64,000 bases of DNA from Flavobacterium hungaricum (GTDB lineage Bacteria > Bacteroidota > Bacteroidia > Flavobacteriales > Flavobacteriaceae): positions 310,001 to 374,000 of the forward strand of contig NZ_PRDM01000002.1 in assembly GCF_015182285.1 (NCBI RefSeq), in the 5' to 3' direction. The translations under genes and the position numbers were made by a program. Of this stretch, positions 32,632-42,118 are shown one piece after another; position 1 is the first letter of the stretch, and every line of letters begins with the position of its first letter. The notes under the pieces are model-generated. The model was not told the origin of the DNA. It ran no database searches and worked only from the letters and a program-made list of their open reading frames with translations.

Positions 32632-35600
32632 ATGTATTTAATATTCGATACCGAAACAACCGGATTACCAAAACGCTGGGATGCCCCAATTACCGATTCT
32701 GATAACTGGCCCCGCTGTATACAAATCGCGTGGCAGCTTCACGACGAAATGGGACAGCTTATCGAACATCAGGATTATTTGGTAAAACCAGAAGGATTTA
32801 ATATTCCGTATGATGCCGAACGTATTCACGGAATTTCCACTGAATTGGCTGAAGCCGACGGAATCACACTGGCTGAGGTTTTGGAGAAATTCAATATCGC
32901 TTTAAGCAAAACCAAATTTATCGTTGGTCAGAATTTAGGTTTTGACGTGAACATTATGGGCGCCGAATTCCATAGAATGGGAGTAGAGTCTCAGATGAGT
33001 TCAATGCCGGTTTTGGATACCTGTACCGAGGTTACAGCTTCTTTATTACAGCTTCCTGGAGGTCGTGGAGGAAAATTCAAACTTCCGACCTTGACCGAAT
33101 TACACAGCTATCTTTTTGACAAACCTTTTGCAGAAGCGCACAACGCAACTGCCGACGTGGAGGCAACGACGCGTTGTTTCTTAGAATTGGTTAGAAGAGA
33201 GGTTTTTACCAAAGAAGAGCTTGATGTTCCTAAAGAATATTTTAAGGAATTTAAAGAAAGAAACCCGCAGGAATTTCCTTTAATTGGTTTAAAACACATC
33301 AACTTAAAAGCAGCTTCTGATAAAATCAGAGAGCAGATCAAAGCGTTGCAAGTTGATGAAACGCCGACTGTAGTTTCAGAATCTGATAAAGCCGATTTTA
33401 AAGCCGCAAAATTTGCGCATTTACACAATCATACGCAGTTTTCGGTTCTTCAATCTACAATCGGAATTGGAAATATTGTTGCTGCTACAGCCAAAAATGG
33501 AATGCCTGCCGTTGCGATGACTGATACCGGAAACATGATGGGAGCTTTCCATTTTGTGAGTGCCGTTATGAATCATAATAAAGGGGCTTCTGCCAAAAAC
33601 AAAGCTTTGGTTGAAGCTGGTGAAGAACCAACAGAAACAGAGATTAAACCAATCGTTGGCTGTGAATTTAATATCTGCGAAAATCATTTAGATAAAAGTA
33701 AAAAAGACAACGGTTATCAGGTTGTTTTAATGGCCAAAAATAAAGCCGGTTACCACAATCTGGCAAAAATGGCTTCGATTGCTTATACAGACGGATTTTA
33801 TTATGTACCGAGAATTGACCGCAAAATTGTGGAACAATATAAAGGTGACATCATGGTACTGTCTGGGAATTTATACGGAGAAATTCCGAGTAAAATTCTG
33901 AACATCGGTGAAAACCAAGCAGAAGAAGCTTTGATTTGGTGGAAAGAACAATTTGGCGAAGATTTCTATCTGGAAGTAATGCGCCACAATCAGGAAGATG
34001 AAAATCGTGTCAACAAAACCCTGATTGAGTTTTCTCAAAAGCATAATGTCAAATTAATTGCAACCAACAATACTTATTATTTAAATAAAGAAGATGCCAA
34101 TGCGCACGACATTTTACTTTGTGTAAAAGATGGTGAAAAGCAGGCAACACCAATCGGCCGCGGTCGTGGTTATCGTTACGGACTTCCAAATCAGGAATAC
34201 TATTTCAAGTCGGAAGAAGAGATGAAAAAACTCTTTGCCGATCTGCCAGAAGCGATTATCAATATTCAAGAAATTGTCGATAAGGTTGAAGGATATTCAC
34301 TTTATCGTGATGTATTGCTTCCGAAATTTGATATTCCAGAAGAATTTGTAGTGGCAGAAGATGAAGCTGACGGCGGTGTAAGAGGAGAGAATAAATACCT
34401 GAGACACCTAACTATGGAAGGTGCCAAAAGGAGATATGGCGAAATTACAGAATCGATTCAGGAACGTTTGGATTTCGAATTATTAACGATTTCGAATTCA
34501 GGATATCCTGGTTACTTTTTGATTGTACAGGATTTCATTGCCGAAGCCAGAAAGATGGATGTATCTGTTGGGCCGGGACGTGGATCTGCAGCGGGTTCTG
34601 CCGTTGCGTACTGTCTGGGAATCACGAATATTGACCCGATTAAATACGATTTGCTTTTTGAGCGTTTCTTAAATCCTGACCGTGTATCGATGCCCGATAT
34701 TGATATCGACTTTGATGACGAGGGTCGTGGACGTGTAATGGAATATGTAATCAACAAATACGGTCAGAAACAGGTAGCGCAGATTATTACTTATGGTAAA
34801 ATGGCAACCAAATCGGCGATTCGTGATACGGCTCGTGTACTGGATTTACCATTATTTGAAGCCGATAGAATTGCCAAACTGATTCCGGGAATGATGCCGT
34901 CAAAATGGAATCTGGCGCGTTTTATTTCTGAAAGTGAAGAAGAAGTTAAAAAAGCGCTTCGTTCGGATGAATTTGATAATGTAAAAGAATTAATTGCGAT
35001 TGCCAATGAAGATGATTTGGCAGGAGAGACGATCCAGCAGGCAAAAATTCTGGAAGGATCAATGCGTAATACAGGAATTCACGCCTGCGGGGTAATCATT
35101 ACGCCGTCGGATATTACGAATTATGTTCCCGTTACAACCGCAAAAGATTCTGATTTATATGTAACGCAGTTTGACAACTCGGTTGCAGAAAGTGCCGGAC
35201 TGCTAAAAATGGACTTCTTGGGTCTGAAGACCCTTACGCTGATAAAAGACACCGTTAAACTGGTAAAATATAGAACAGGAATAGATTTAGATCCTGATAC
35301 TTTTCCGATTGATGATGAGGAAACGTATGCGCTTTTCCAAAGAGGTGAAACGGTTGGTATTTTCCAATACGAGTCGCCTGGAATGCAGAAATACATGAAA
35401 GACTTAAAACCGACGGTTTTCGGGGATTTAATTGCAATGAATGCACTTTACCGTCCGGGACCTTTGGAGTATATCCCGTCTTTCGTTCGAAGAAAAAATG
35501 GTGACGAAGAAATCAAATACGATTTAGATGCCTGTGCCGAATATTTGTCTGAAACCTATGGAATTACGGTTTACCAAGAGCAGGTAATGCTTTTGTCTCA

Positions 35601-37167
35601 GTCTTTGGCAGGATTTACAAAGGGTGAGGCCGACGTTTTGCGTAAAGCGATGGGTAAGAAACAAAAAGACGTACTGGATAAAATGAAGCCGAAGTTTGTG
35701 GAGCAAGCTGCCGCAAAAGGTCACGATGCCAAAGTTCTGGAGAAAATCTGGAAAGACTGGGAAGCCTTCGCGAGTTACGCCTTCAACAAATCGCACTCGA
35801 CTTGTTATGCGTGGATTGCCTATCAAACAGCTTATTTAAAAGCACATTATCCTGCAGAATATATGGCGGCGGTACTTTCGAATAACATGAACGACATCAA
35901 ACAGGTTTCGTTTTTTATGGAAGAATGCAAACGTATGGGCTTACAGGTTCTCGGGCCAGATGTTAACGAATCGTACTATAAATTTACTGTAAACGATGAT
36001 TACGCGGTTCGTTTCGGAATGGGAGCGATCAAAGGAGTAGGTTCTGGAGCAGTAGAAACTATTGTAGAAAATAGAAAAGACGGAAGATATAAATCGATTT
36101 TTGATTTGGCGAAGCGAATTGATTTGCGCGCAGCGAATAAAAAAGCGATTGAAAATTTAGCACTTGCCGGAGGATTCGATTCTTTTGAAGGAACGACCAG
36201 AGCGCAGTACTTTCATGACGATGGTGACGGAATTACGTTCTATGAAAAAGCCATGCGTTATGGGTCGAAGTTTCAGGAAAATGAAAACTCTTCTCAGGTA
36301 AGTTTGTTTGGAGAAACCAGCGAAGTCCAGATTGCCGAACCAGTTGTGCCTCCATGTGAAGACTGGAGCACGATGGAAAAGCTGGCAAAAGAAAAAGAAG
36401 TGGTCGGGATTTACATTTCCGGACATCCGCTGGATGATTTTAGATTTGAAATGAAATACTTCTGCAACGCCCGATTAGAAGCGTTGAAAAGTATGAATGA
36501 ATATGTGGGTAAAAATTTAAACTTTGCAGGAATCATTAATAACGTGCAGCATCGTGTAGCGAAAAACGGAAAAGGATGGGCAGTCTTTAATTTAGAAGGA
36601 TATGACGAAAGTTATGAGTTTAAGATTTTTGGGGAAGAATATTTAAAATTCCGCCATTTCCTGATTCAGAATAATTTTGCTTTCCTGAAAATTTTAATAA
36701 AAGATGGCTGGGTCAATCACGATACAGGAAAAAAATCCGATCCGAGAATGCAGTTTGTCGAGATTCGACAGCTTCAGGATATTTTGGAAGCATTTGCCAA
36801 AAAGTTAATTGTTTTATTGAATATTAAAGATCTTCAGGCTGAATTTATTCATAAATTAAGTCATTTGTTTAACGAAAATAAAGGGGATAATACCGTGACT
36901 TTTGAAATCATGGAATTAGAAAAAATAAAGCGTTTGGTTGAGGTAGAAACACCAACCGATTTTGAAGCTGATGACGCTGTTTTTGAAGATGAAAGCGACA
37001 ATGAAGACGAGGGAGTTGAGAACACAAAAATTCAGGAAGTAAATGAGGTTGAAGAGATAAAGGTTGTAACCAAACTGACTATGCCAAGCCGTCGTTTAAA
37101 AATTAAGATTTCAGCTGAATTGCTGCAGGAATTAGAAAAAATGCAAATTAACTTTAAATTGAACTAA
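32632..37167 (+). CDS. dnaE: DNA polymerase III alpha subunit with N-terminal proofreading exonuclease domain
   Basis: From ATG 32632 the protein has 1511 residues. Residues 1-190 form a DEDDh exonuclease of the DnaQ/epsilon type (FDTETTGLP, VGQNLGFDVN, HNATADVEATT). A PHP domain starts at about 265 (FAHLHNHTQFSVLQ). The polymerase core carries GPGRGSAAGS and the catalytic PDIDIDFDD. The tail has helix-hairpin-helix and OB-fold regions and an acidic C-terminus. This is the replicative polymerase; fusion of epsilon-like and alpha functions is known in Bacteroidetes. The gene is alone in orientation with long spacers either side. Confidence 0.95.
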   Translation: MYLIFDTETTGLPKRWDAPITDSDNWPRCIQIAWQLHDEMGQLIEHQDYLVKPEGFNIPYDAERIHGISTELAEADGITLAEVLEKFNIALSKTKFIVGQNLGFDVNIMGAEFHRMGVESQMSSMPVLDTCTEVTASLLQLPGGRGGKFKLPTLTELHSYLFDKPFAEAHNATADVEATTRCFLELVRREVFTKEELDVPKEYFKEFKERNPQEFPLIGLKHINLKAASDKIREQIKALQVDETPTVVSESDKADFKAAKFAHLHNHTQFSVLQSTIGIGNIVAATAKNGMPAVAMTDTGNMMGAFHFVSAVMNHNKGASAKNKALVEAGEEPTETEIKPIVGCEFNICENHLDKSKKDNGYQVVLMAKNKAGYHNLAKMASIAYTDGFYYVPRIDRKIVEQYKGDIMVLSGNLYGEIPSKILNIGENQAEEALIWWKEQFGEDFYLEVMRHNQEDENRVNKTLIEFSQKHNVKLIATNNTYYLNKEDANAHDILLCVKDGEKQATPIGRGRGYRYGLPNQEYYFKSEEEMKKLFADLPEAIINIQEIVDKVEGYSLYRDVLLPKFDIPEEFVVAEDEADGGVRGENKYLRHLTMEGAKRRYGEITESIQERLDFELLTISNSGYPGYFLIVQDFIAEARKMDVSVGPGRGSAAGSAVAYCLGITNIDPIKYDLLFERFLNPDRVSMPDIDIDFDDEGRGRVMEYVINKYGQKQVAQIITYGKMATKSAIRDTARVLDLPLFEADRIAKLIPGMMPSKWNLARFISESEEEVKKALRSDEFDNVKELIAIANEDDLAGETIQQAKILEGSMRNTGIHACGVIITPSDITNYVPVTTAKDSDLYVTQFDNSVAESAGLLKMDFLGLKTLTLIKDTVKLVKYRTGIDLDPDTFPIDDEETYALFQRGETVGIFQYESPGMQKYMKDLKPTVFGDLIAMNALYRPGPLEYIPSFVRRKNGDEEIKYDLDACAEYLSETYGITVYQEQVMLLSQSLAGFTKGEADVLRKAMGKKQKDVLDKMKPKFVEQAAAKGHDAKVLEKIWKDWEAFASYAFNKSHSTCYAWIAYQTAYLKAHYPAEYMAAVLSNNMNDIKQVSFFMEECKRMGLQVLGPDVNESYYKFTVNDDYAVRFGMGAIKGVGSGAVETIVENRKDGRYKSIFDLAKRIDLRAANKKAIENLALAGGFDSFEGTTRAQYFHDDGDGITFYEKAMRYGSKFQENENSSQVSLFGETSEVQIAEPVVPPCEDWSTMEKLAKEKEVVGIYISGHPLDDFRFEMKYFCNARLEALKSMNEYVGKNLNFAGIINNVQHRVAKNGKGWAVFNLEGYDESYEFKIFGEEYLKFRHFLIQNNFAFLKILIKDGWVNHDTGKKSDPRMQFVEIRQLQDILEAFAKKLIVLLNIKDLQAEFIHKLSHLFNENKGDNTVTFEIMELEKIKRLVEVETPTDFEADDAVFEDESDNEDEGVENTKIQEVNEVEEIKVVTKLTMPSRRLKIKISAELLQELEKMQINFKLN

Positions 37168-37345
37168 AAAATTAACAGTTAAAATTTAAACAGATCTTGG
37201 ATTTTTTAGTTAAAAATATGCATGCATAATAGTTTTTTAGTAATATTGCGCGAAATTATAACGATTTCGTGACACGTCTAACCATGCGGACTAGAACGAT
37301 GTAGTTAAATGTTCTAAGTTTGTATAAATTAATTAAAACAGAATT

Positions 37346-38281
37346 ATGAAAAAGAACCTATTTTTATTAGGATTATTAGTTTGCTCTATGGCCACAATGG
37401 CGCAAACAACAGACAAACCAGAAAGCTGGTATTTTAAATTAGGTGGGTCTTATTTCCTTCAGACTGCAGCTACCGAATTTCCAATTGTAAATGGTCAATT
37501 ACCTAATACGGATGTTTACGGATCTAATGGTACTACTTTAATTTCGAGAAAAACAAATCATGGTTCTTTTGGAGAAGGTTTCCGTTCTGGATTAACTGTT
37601 GGTTACCGTTTTTCTACACGTTTAGGAGTTGAGATGGGGGTTAACTACTATTCTAGTGCAGATAAATTGATGGTTGAAACTCAAAATCGTCTAGTTGCTA
37701 CTTCTCCAACAAATATTTTTGTAACTGGAGATGCTGTAGGAAAAATTAGAGCTTGGGATTTATCACCTTCATTAGTATTGTTCTTGGGAGAAGCTAAAGG
37801 TTTTGAACCATATACAAAAGTAGGGGTTATTGTTCCTATACATGGTGATTTAACAATTGAAACAAATCGCGAATATTCTACAGCAGCAGGAGTAATGGCA
37901 AAAACATACTCTGAAGACGTTGTAAAACCTAATCCAACAATTGGTTTTATGGCAGCAATTGGAAGTTCTTATAAATTAGGTAAACATATTGCTCTATTTG
38001 CTGAAGTTGAATATAGAAACTTTACAGTACATGGAAAAACTAAAGAAACTACCGTGTTTACTGAAAATGGAGTAGATAAATTACACACACCATCTACTTT
38101 TAGACAAGATGCTTCTTATTCTGCAATTCATACGAATTATGTAAGCCAATTAACTACTGGTTCAAACAGTAAAGTAACTAATGCAGCAGGTTTTGATGAT
38201 ACTAAAGCTACTGATGATATCAGTTCTTTTGTTGGTATTTCTGGTATTGGTTTAACTATTGGTTTAAAATACAGCCTATAA
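37346..38281 (+). CDS. Outer-membrane beta-barrel protein
   Basis: The 311-residue protein has a signal peptide (MKKNLFLLGLLVCSMATMAQ) and alternating hydrophobic strands typical of an eight-to-ten-strand porin-like barrel: GFRSGLTVGYRFSTRLGVEM, AIGSSYKLGKHIALFAEVEY, and the C-terminal IGLTIGLKYSL. The final aromatic-Ser-Leu fits BAM recognition. The specific function is not evident. It is monocistronic with a strong terminator; a palindrome TATGCATGCATA lies about 120 bp upstream. Confidence 0.8.
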   Translation: MKKNLFLLGLLVCSMATMAQTTDKPESWYFKLGGSYFLQTAATEFPIVNGQLPNTDVYGSNGTTLISRKTNHGSFGEGFRSGLTVGYRFSTRLGVEMGVNYYSSADKLMVETQNRLVATSPTNIFVTGDAVGKIRAWDLSPSLVLFLGEAKGFEPYTKVGVIVPIHGDLTIETNREYSTAAGVMAKTYSEDVVKPNPTIGFMAAIGSSYKLGKHIALFAEVEYRNFTVHGKTKETTVFTENGVDKLHTPSTFRQDASYSAIHTNYVSQLTTGSNSKVTNAAGFDDTKATDDISSFVGISGIGLTIGLKYSL

Positions 38282-38303
38282 TTTTATAGAAGTTTTTAGT
38301 TTT

Positions 38304-38343
38304 AAAAAAAAGAGGATATTCGTTAAGAATATCCTCTTTTTTT
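38304..38343 (+). terminator. Terminator after the outer-membrane protein gene
   Basis: An A-run, an 11-bp stem (AGAGGATATTC / GAATATCCTCT), a 5-nt loop and a T-run form a bidirectional terminator. Confidence 0.88.
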
Positions 38344-38348
38344 ACGAT

Positions 38349-38477
38349 GAATTGCCTCCTGCTTTAGCTGGAGGTTAAAAATGAATCAGAATAAAAGGCT
38401 TTAGCCAAACCTAAATTTCGCTAAAGCCCTATCAATTAATGAATTTATAAACCTCCAGCTAAAGCAGGAGGCAATTC
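38349..38477. repeat. Nested palindromic element with perfect 28-bp arms
   Basis: Arms at 38349-38376 and 38450-38477 are perfect 28-bp inverted repeats, containing 'CCTCCTGCTTTAGCTGGAGG'. Inside is a second inverted repeat GGCTTTAGC / GCTAAAGCC. A related copy occurs at 62050-62175. No coding capacity. Confidence 0.85.
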
Positions 38478-38491
38478 AATTCTAAATAATA

Positions 38492-39487
38492 TTATTTAGA
38501 AGAATTCCTAAACTCTTTCAAAACTTCATCAATTACCCAAGTTGTTCTTGCTCCAGAAATTCCTTTTGACGGCGAAGCACCTTCTTGTCCTAAAAGCTCA
38601 GCCATAACTGTTTCAATAAAAGGCTGCTGAATATGAAGTGGATTTTCTATTGTAATGCTCTCTTTTTCTCCGTCTGCATATTGAATATGTAAAGGATCGT
38701 TCCCAAAAGTAGAGAATGAAATTTTGCCTTTATCACCTACAATTTCAGTATTATCATAACGTTCAAAACTAGCAAAATTCCATATTCCAGAACCGTGAAT
38801 TCCATTTTCAAATAAAAATGACATCGAAACACTATCTTCGGCTGGATAAGCCAATAATTGCGAAGTCGCGTGCCCTTTAACAGACTTTATCGGACCTAAA
38901 ACAAAATCCAGGAAATCGAGCGTGTGACAAGCTAAATCGACAAAAATGCCGCCTCCAGAAATATGCGGTAAAACCGTCCACGGAAGATTGATTTCGTCGT
39001 CATAACGTTCCTCAAACGGATGATATAAAACACAGTTTACGTGTCTGATATTCCCCAGTTTTCCTTGGTCGATTATTTCTTTTATTTTTAAAAAACGGGG
39101 TAAAGCTCTTCTGTAATAGGCAACAAACAAAGGAACATTATTTTCTTTGCAAACGCTGATCATTTCATTGCATTCTTCAAAAGTCAGAGCCATTGGTTTT
39201 TCAACATAGACTGGTTTTCCGGCTTTGGCACATAAAATAGTATATTCTTTATGAGAGGATGGAGGAGTAGCAATATAAACCGCATCAACATCTGGATCAT
39301 TTATTAAGTCGGCTGCATTTGAGTACCATTTTGGAACATTATGGCGTTTGGCATAGTCTTCAGCAAGCGCGGCATCTCTTCGCATCACAGCAACCAAAGC
39401 GGAGTTTGGGGCTTTCTGAAAAGCTGGTCCGCTTTTAACTTCGGTTACGTTTCCACAGCCAATTATTCCCCATTTTATAATTTTCAT
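38492..39487 (-). CDS. Gfo/Idh/MocA-family oxidoreductase
   Basis: The 331-residue NAD(P)-dependent dehydrogenase begins 'IIKWGIIGCGNVTEVKSGPA', with the Rossmann GxGxxx site, and has AVYIATPPSSHKEY and the family hallmark EKPMAL with the catalytic Lys. The C-terminal domain includes GGGIFVDLACHTLDFLDF, whose Asp and His are the usual catalytic pair. The substrate is likely a sugar or polyol but cannot be told. It is convergent with the outer-membrane protein gene across the 28-bp palindrome. Confidence 0.9.
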   Translation of the reverse strand: MKIIKWGIIGCGNVTEVKSGPAFQKAPNSALVAVMRRDAALAEDYAKRHNVPKWYSNAADLINDPDVDAVYIATPPSSHKEYTILCAKAGKPVYVEKPMALTFEECNEMISVCKENNVPLFVAYYRRALPRFLKIKEIIDQGKLGNIRHVNCVLYHPFEERYDDEINLPWTVLPHISGGGIFVDLACHTLDFLDFVLGPIKSVKGHATSQLLAYPAEDSVSMSFLFENGIHGSGIWNFASFERYDNTEIVGDKGKISFSTFGNDPLHIQYADGEKESITIENPLHIQQPFIETVMAELLGQEGASPSKGISGARTTWVIDEVLKEFRNSSK

Positions 39488-39604
39488 TTTTATGGTTTTT
39501 TAGTTTCTCAAATTTAAAAAAGGTTTGCAACCAATTGCATTAATTTTTACGAATAATTTTTTCACGCAGATTGAAATAGATTTAAGCAGAAGTATACAGA
39601 TTTT

Positions 39605-39754
39605 ATTTTACCGCAAAGCACGTAAAGTTTTTGTATCAGTCTGGTTTGTAAAAAAAACAAAGTTCGCAAAGCTGGTTCAATACAAAGCTTTGCGAAGTTT
39701 GCATCTTCTAAAGATACTTTTGTATAAAAAACTTTGCGTGCTTTGCGGTAAAAT
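39605..39754. repeat. ACCGCAAAG nested inverted repeat
   Basis: Outer arms (39605-39632 and 39726-39754, one mismatch) start ATTTTACCGCAAAGCACG. Inner arms CAAAGTTCGCAAAGCT / AGCTTTGCGAAGTTTG pair at 15 of 16. A second hairpin of the GCCGCGAACTCAC / GTGAATTCGTGGC type follows at 39789-39830. Members of the same family occur at 42015, 46422 and 63526. This accounts for most of the 364-bp gap. Confidence 0.8.
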
Positions 39755-39851
39755 CAATTAGTCCTTGTCGAAAAAATGTGGCAAAAAATTAGCCGCGAAC
39801 TCACAAAATAATTCGTGAATTCGTGGCTGAAAAAATTTAAGTTTTAAAGTC

Positions 39852-41960
39852 TTACTTTGAAGGCAAAGTTTTAAAGCCCATATTGTAAAGCGTAAATGCC
39901 TGAATGTCTACATTCTCTTGTATAGAAGCTGCAACAGATTTTCCTGCACCGTGACCTGCTTTAACATCAATTCGGATTAAAACTGGATTTTCTCCTGCTT
40001 GTTTTTCCTGTAATTCAGAAGCAAATTTAAAACTGTGTGCTGGAACTACACGATCATCGTGATCTCCTGTAGTCACCATTGTTGCAGGATAATTGGTTCC
40101 TTTTTTTACATTATGAACTGGAGAATAACCTTTTAAATATTCAAACATTTCTTTGTTGTCTTGCGCTGTTCCGTAATCAAAAGCCCATCCTGCACCTGCT
40201 GTAAAAGCGTTGTAGCGAAGCATATCCATAACACCAACCGCTGGTAAAGCAACTTTCATTAAATCAGGACGTTGCGTCATTGTTGCACCTACTAATAAAC
40301 CTCCGTTAGATCCTCCGCGAATAGCCAGATAATCAGATGAGGTATATTTTTGCGCAATTAAATATTCTGCAGCAGCGATAAAATCGTCAAATACATTTTG
40401 TTTGTTAAGTTTTGTTCCTGCATTATGCCATTTTTTTCCGTATTCGCCGCCGCCTCTTAAGTTGGCAACTGCATATACGCCTCCATTTTCCATCCAAACG
40501 GCATTTGCAATACTAAAACTTGGAGTTAAACTAATATTGAAACCACCGTATCCATAAAGAATAGTTGGATTTTTACCGTCAAGTTTAGTTCCCTTTTTAT
40601 AAGTAATAATCATCGGAACTTTTGTACCGTCTTTTGAAGTGTAAAAAACTTGTTTAGATTCGTAATCTTCACTCTTAAAATCAACTTTTGGTTTTTGATA
40701 CACTTCAGATTTTCCAGATTTCGGATCAAAAGAGAAAATACTTCCTGGTGTGGTATAATTGGTAAAACTGTAATAAAGTGTTTTTTCTTCTTTTTTACCA
40801 CCAAATCCAGAAGCTGTTCCAACCGCAGGAAGTTTGATTTCGCGAACTAATTTTCCGCTGTAATCGTATTGTAAGACTAACGAAACAGCATCTTTTGTGT
40901 AGTTAGCAAAGAAATAACCCCCGCCGGTAGATGGATTCAAGACATTCTCTGTTTCCTTAATAAAATCCTTCCAGTTTTCTGGTTTTGGATTATTAGCATC
41001 AACAGTTACAACACGTTTGTTGGGTGCGTTCAAATCGGTTTCAATAAACAATTTACTTCCTTCATTTTCGATAATAACACTGTCGCTGTTAAAGTTGTCA
41101 ACAATAGTTACAATCGGACTGTTTGGTTTAGTTAAATCTTTAATATACAATTCGTTTCCATAAGTTGAATTAGCGGCTGTAATAATCAAATATTTGTCGT
41201 CTTCAGTAAGATAACCGCCGACATATCTTCTTTTTTGGTCTGCTCCAAAAATGACTTTATCCTCTTTTTGAGAAGTTCCTAATTTGTGAAAATACAATTT
41301 ATGCTGATCTGTTTTGGCAGACAATTCACTTCCTTTAGGTTTATCATAACTTGAGTAGTAGAAACCTTCGTTTCCGCGCCATGAAACACCACTGAATTTT
41401 ACATCGACCAAAGTATCTTCTAAAACTTTCTTAGAGACGGCATCAATAATGATAACTTTTCTCCAGTCGCTTCCTCCCTCAGAAATTGAATAAGCTGCTT
41501 TGCTCCCATCTTTAGAAAAATTTAATCCTCCAAGCGATGTAGTTCCGTCTTTAGAGAAAGTATTAGGATCTAAGAAAACTTCATCTTTTCCGTCTTTGCC
41601 TTTTCTGTATATAACAGATTGATTTTGCAAACCATTATTTTTAGAATAATACGTAAATTTTCCTTCAGTAAAAGGAGCTCCTATTTTTTCGAAGTTCCAC
41701 AATTTTTCCATTCGTTTTTTAAGTTCCTCACGAAACGGAATCTGGTCTAAATAAGCATAGGTAACTTTGTTTTCGGCTTTTACCCAAGCTTCGGTTTCGG
41801 TAGATTTATCATCTTCTAACCAACGATAAGGATCGCTTACTTTACTGTCAAAATAAACATCAACAGTTTCTCCTTTTTTAGTTTGGGGATATTGAATTTT
41901 ATGCTGTCCAAACGACGTGCCCGCGGTCATGATTGCCATTATAAAAATTGATTTTTTCAT
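39852..41960 (-). CDS. Prolyl oligopeptidase family serine peptidase (S9A)
   Basis: The 702-residue protein has a signal peptide ([19 protein letters not shown]), so it is periplasmic or exported. The beta-propeller part runs from about 60 to 420, beginning near the family motif [11 protein letters not shown]. The peptidase domain carries the nucleophile in [11 protein letters not shown] (Ser about 552), an Asp in [16 protein letters not shown] and the His in KAGHGAGK. It cleaves after Pro in short peptides. Length and order fit prolyl endopeptidases. Confidence 0.93.
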   Translation of the reverse strand: MKKSIFIMAIMTAGTSFGQHKIQYPQTKKGETVDVYFDSKVSDPYRWLEDDKSTETEAWVKAENKVTYAYLDQIPFREELKKRMEKLWNFEKIGAPFTEGKFTYYSKNNGLQNQSVIYRKGKDGKDEVFLDPNTFSKDGTTSLGGLNFSKDGSKAAYSISEGGSDWRKVIIIDAVSKKVLEDTLVDVKFSGVSWRGNEGFYYSSYDKPKGSELSAKTDQHKLYFHKLGTSQKEDKVIFGADQKRRYVGGYLTEDDKYLIITAANSTYGNELYIKDLTKPNSPIVTIVDNFNSDSVIIENEGSKLFIETDLNAPNKRVVTVDANNPKPENWKDFIKETENVLNPSTGGGYFFANYTKDAVSLVLQYDYSGKLVREIKLPAVGTASGFGGKKEEKTLYYSFTNYTTPGSIFSFDPKSGKSEVYQKPKVDFKSEDYESKQVFYTSKDGTKVPMIITYKKGTKLDGKNPTILYGYGGFNISLTPSFSIANAVWMENGGVYAVANLRGGGEYGKKWHNAGTKLNKQNVFDDFIAAAEYLIAQKYTSSDYLAIRGGSNGGLLVGATMTQRPDLMKVALPAVGVMDMLRYNAFTAGAGWAFDYGTAQDNKEMFEYLKGYSPVHNVKKGTNYPATMVTTGDHDDRVVPAHSFKFASELQEKQAGENPVLIRIDVKAGHGAGKSVAASIQENVDIQAFTLYNMGFKTLPSK

Positions 41961-42014
41961 TAGTATAGTTTATATCGGTTTTAACAAAAATAGCACTTTT
42001 TGTGAGACTGGTAA

Positions 42015-42112
42015 TGTTTAACCGTAAAGTACGCAAGGAAAAAAGCGCAAAGGACGCAAAGTTATTTGCTTTTGCGAACTTTGCGCTCATGTTAGCGTCT
42101 TAGCGGTTAAAT
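42015..42112. repeat. Imperfect inverted repeat of the CGCAAAG family
   Basis: Arms near 42015-42033 and 42093-42112 (TTTAACCGTAAAGTACGC against GCGTCTTAGCGGTTAAA) flank an inner pair GCGCAAAG...CTTTGCGC. It lies between the peptidase and TonB-receptor genes. Confidence 0.65.
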
Positions 42113-42118
42113 AAAATC

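Noticed and set aside
37217..37228. Palindrome TATGCATGCATA as an operator
   Set aside because: Palindromic but short and AT-rich; without comparison there is no reason to tie it to a regulator.
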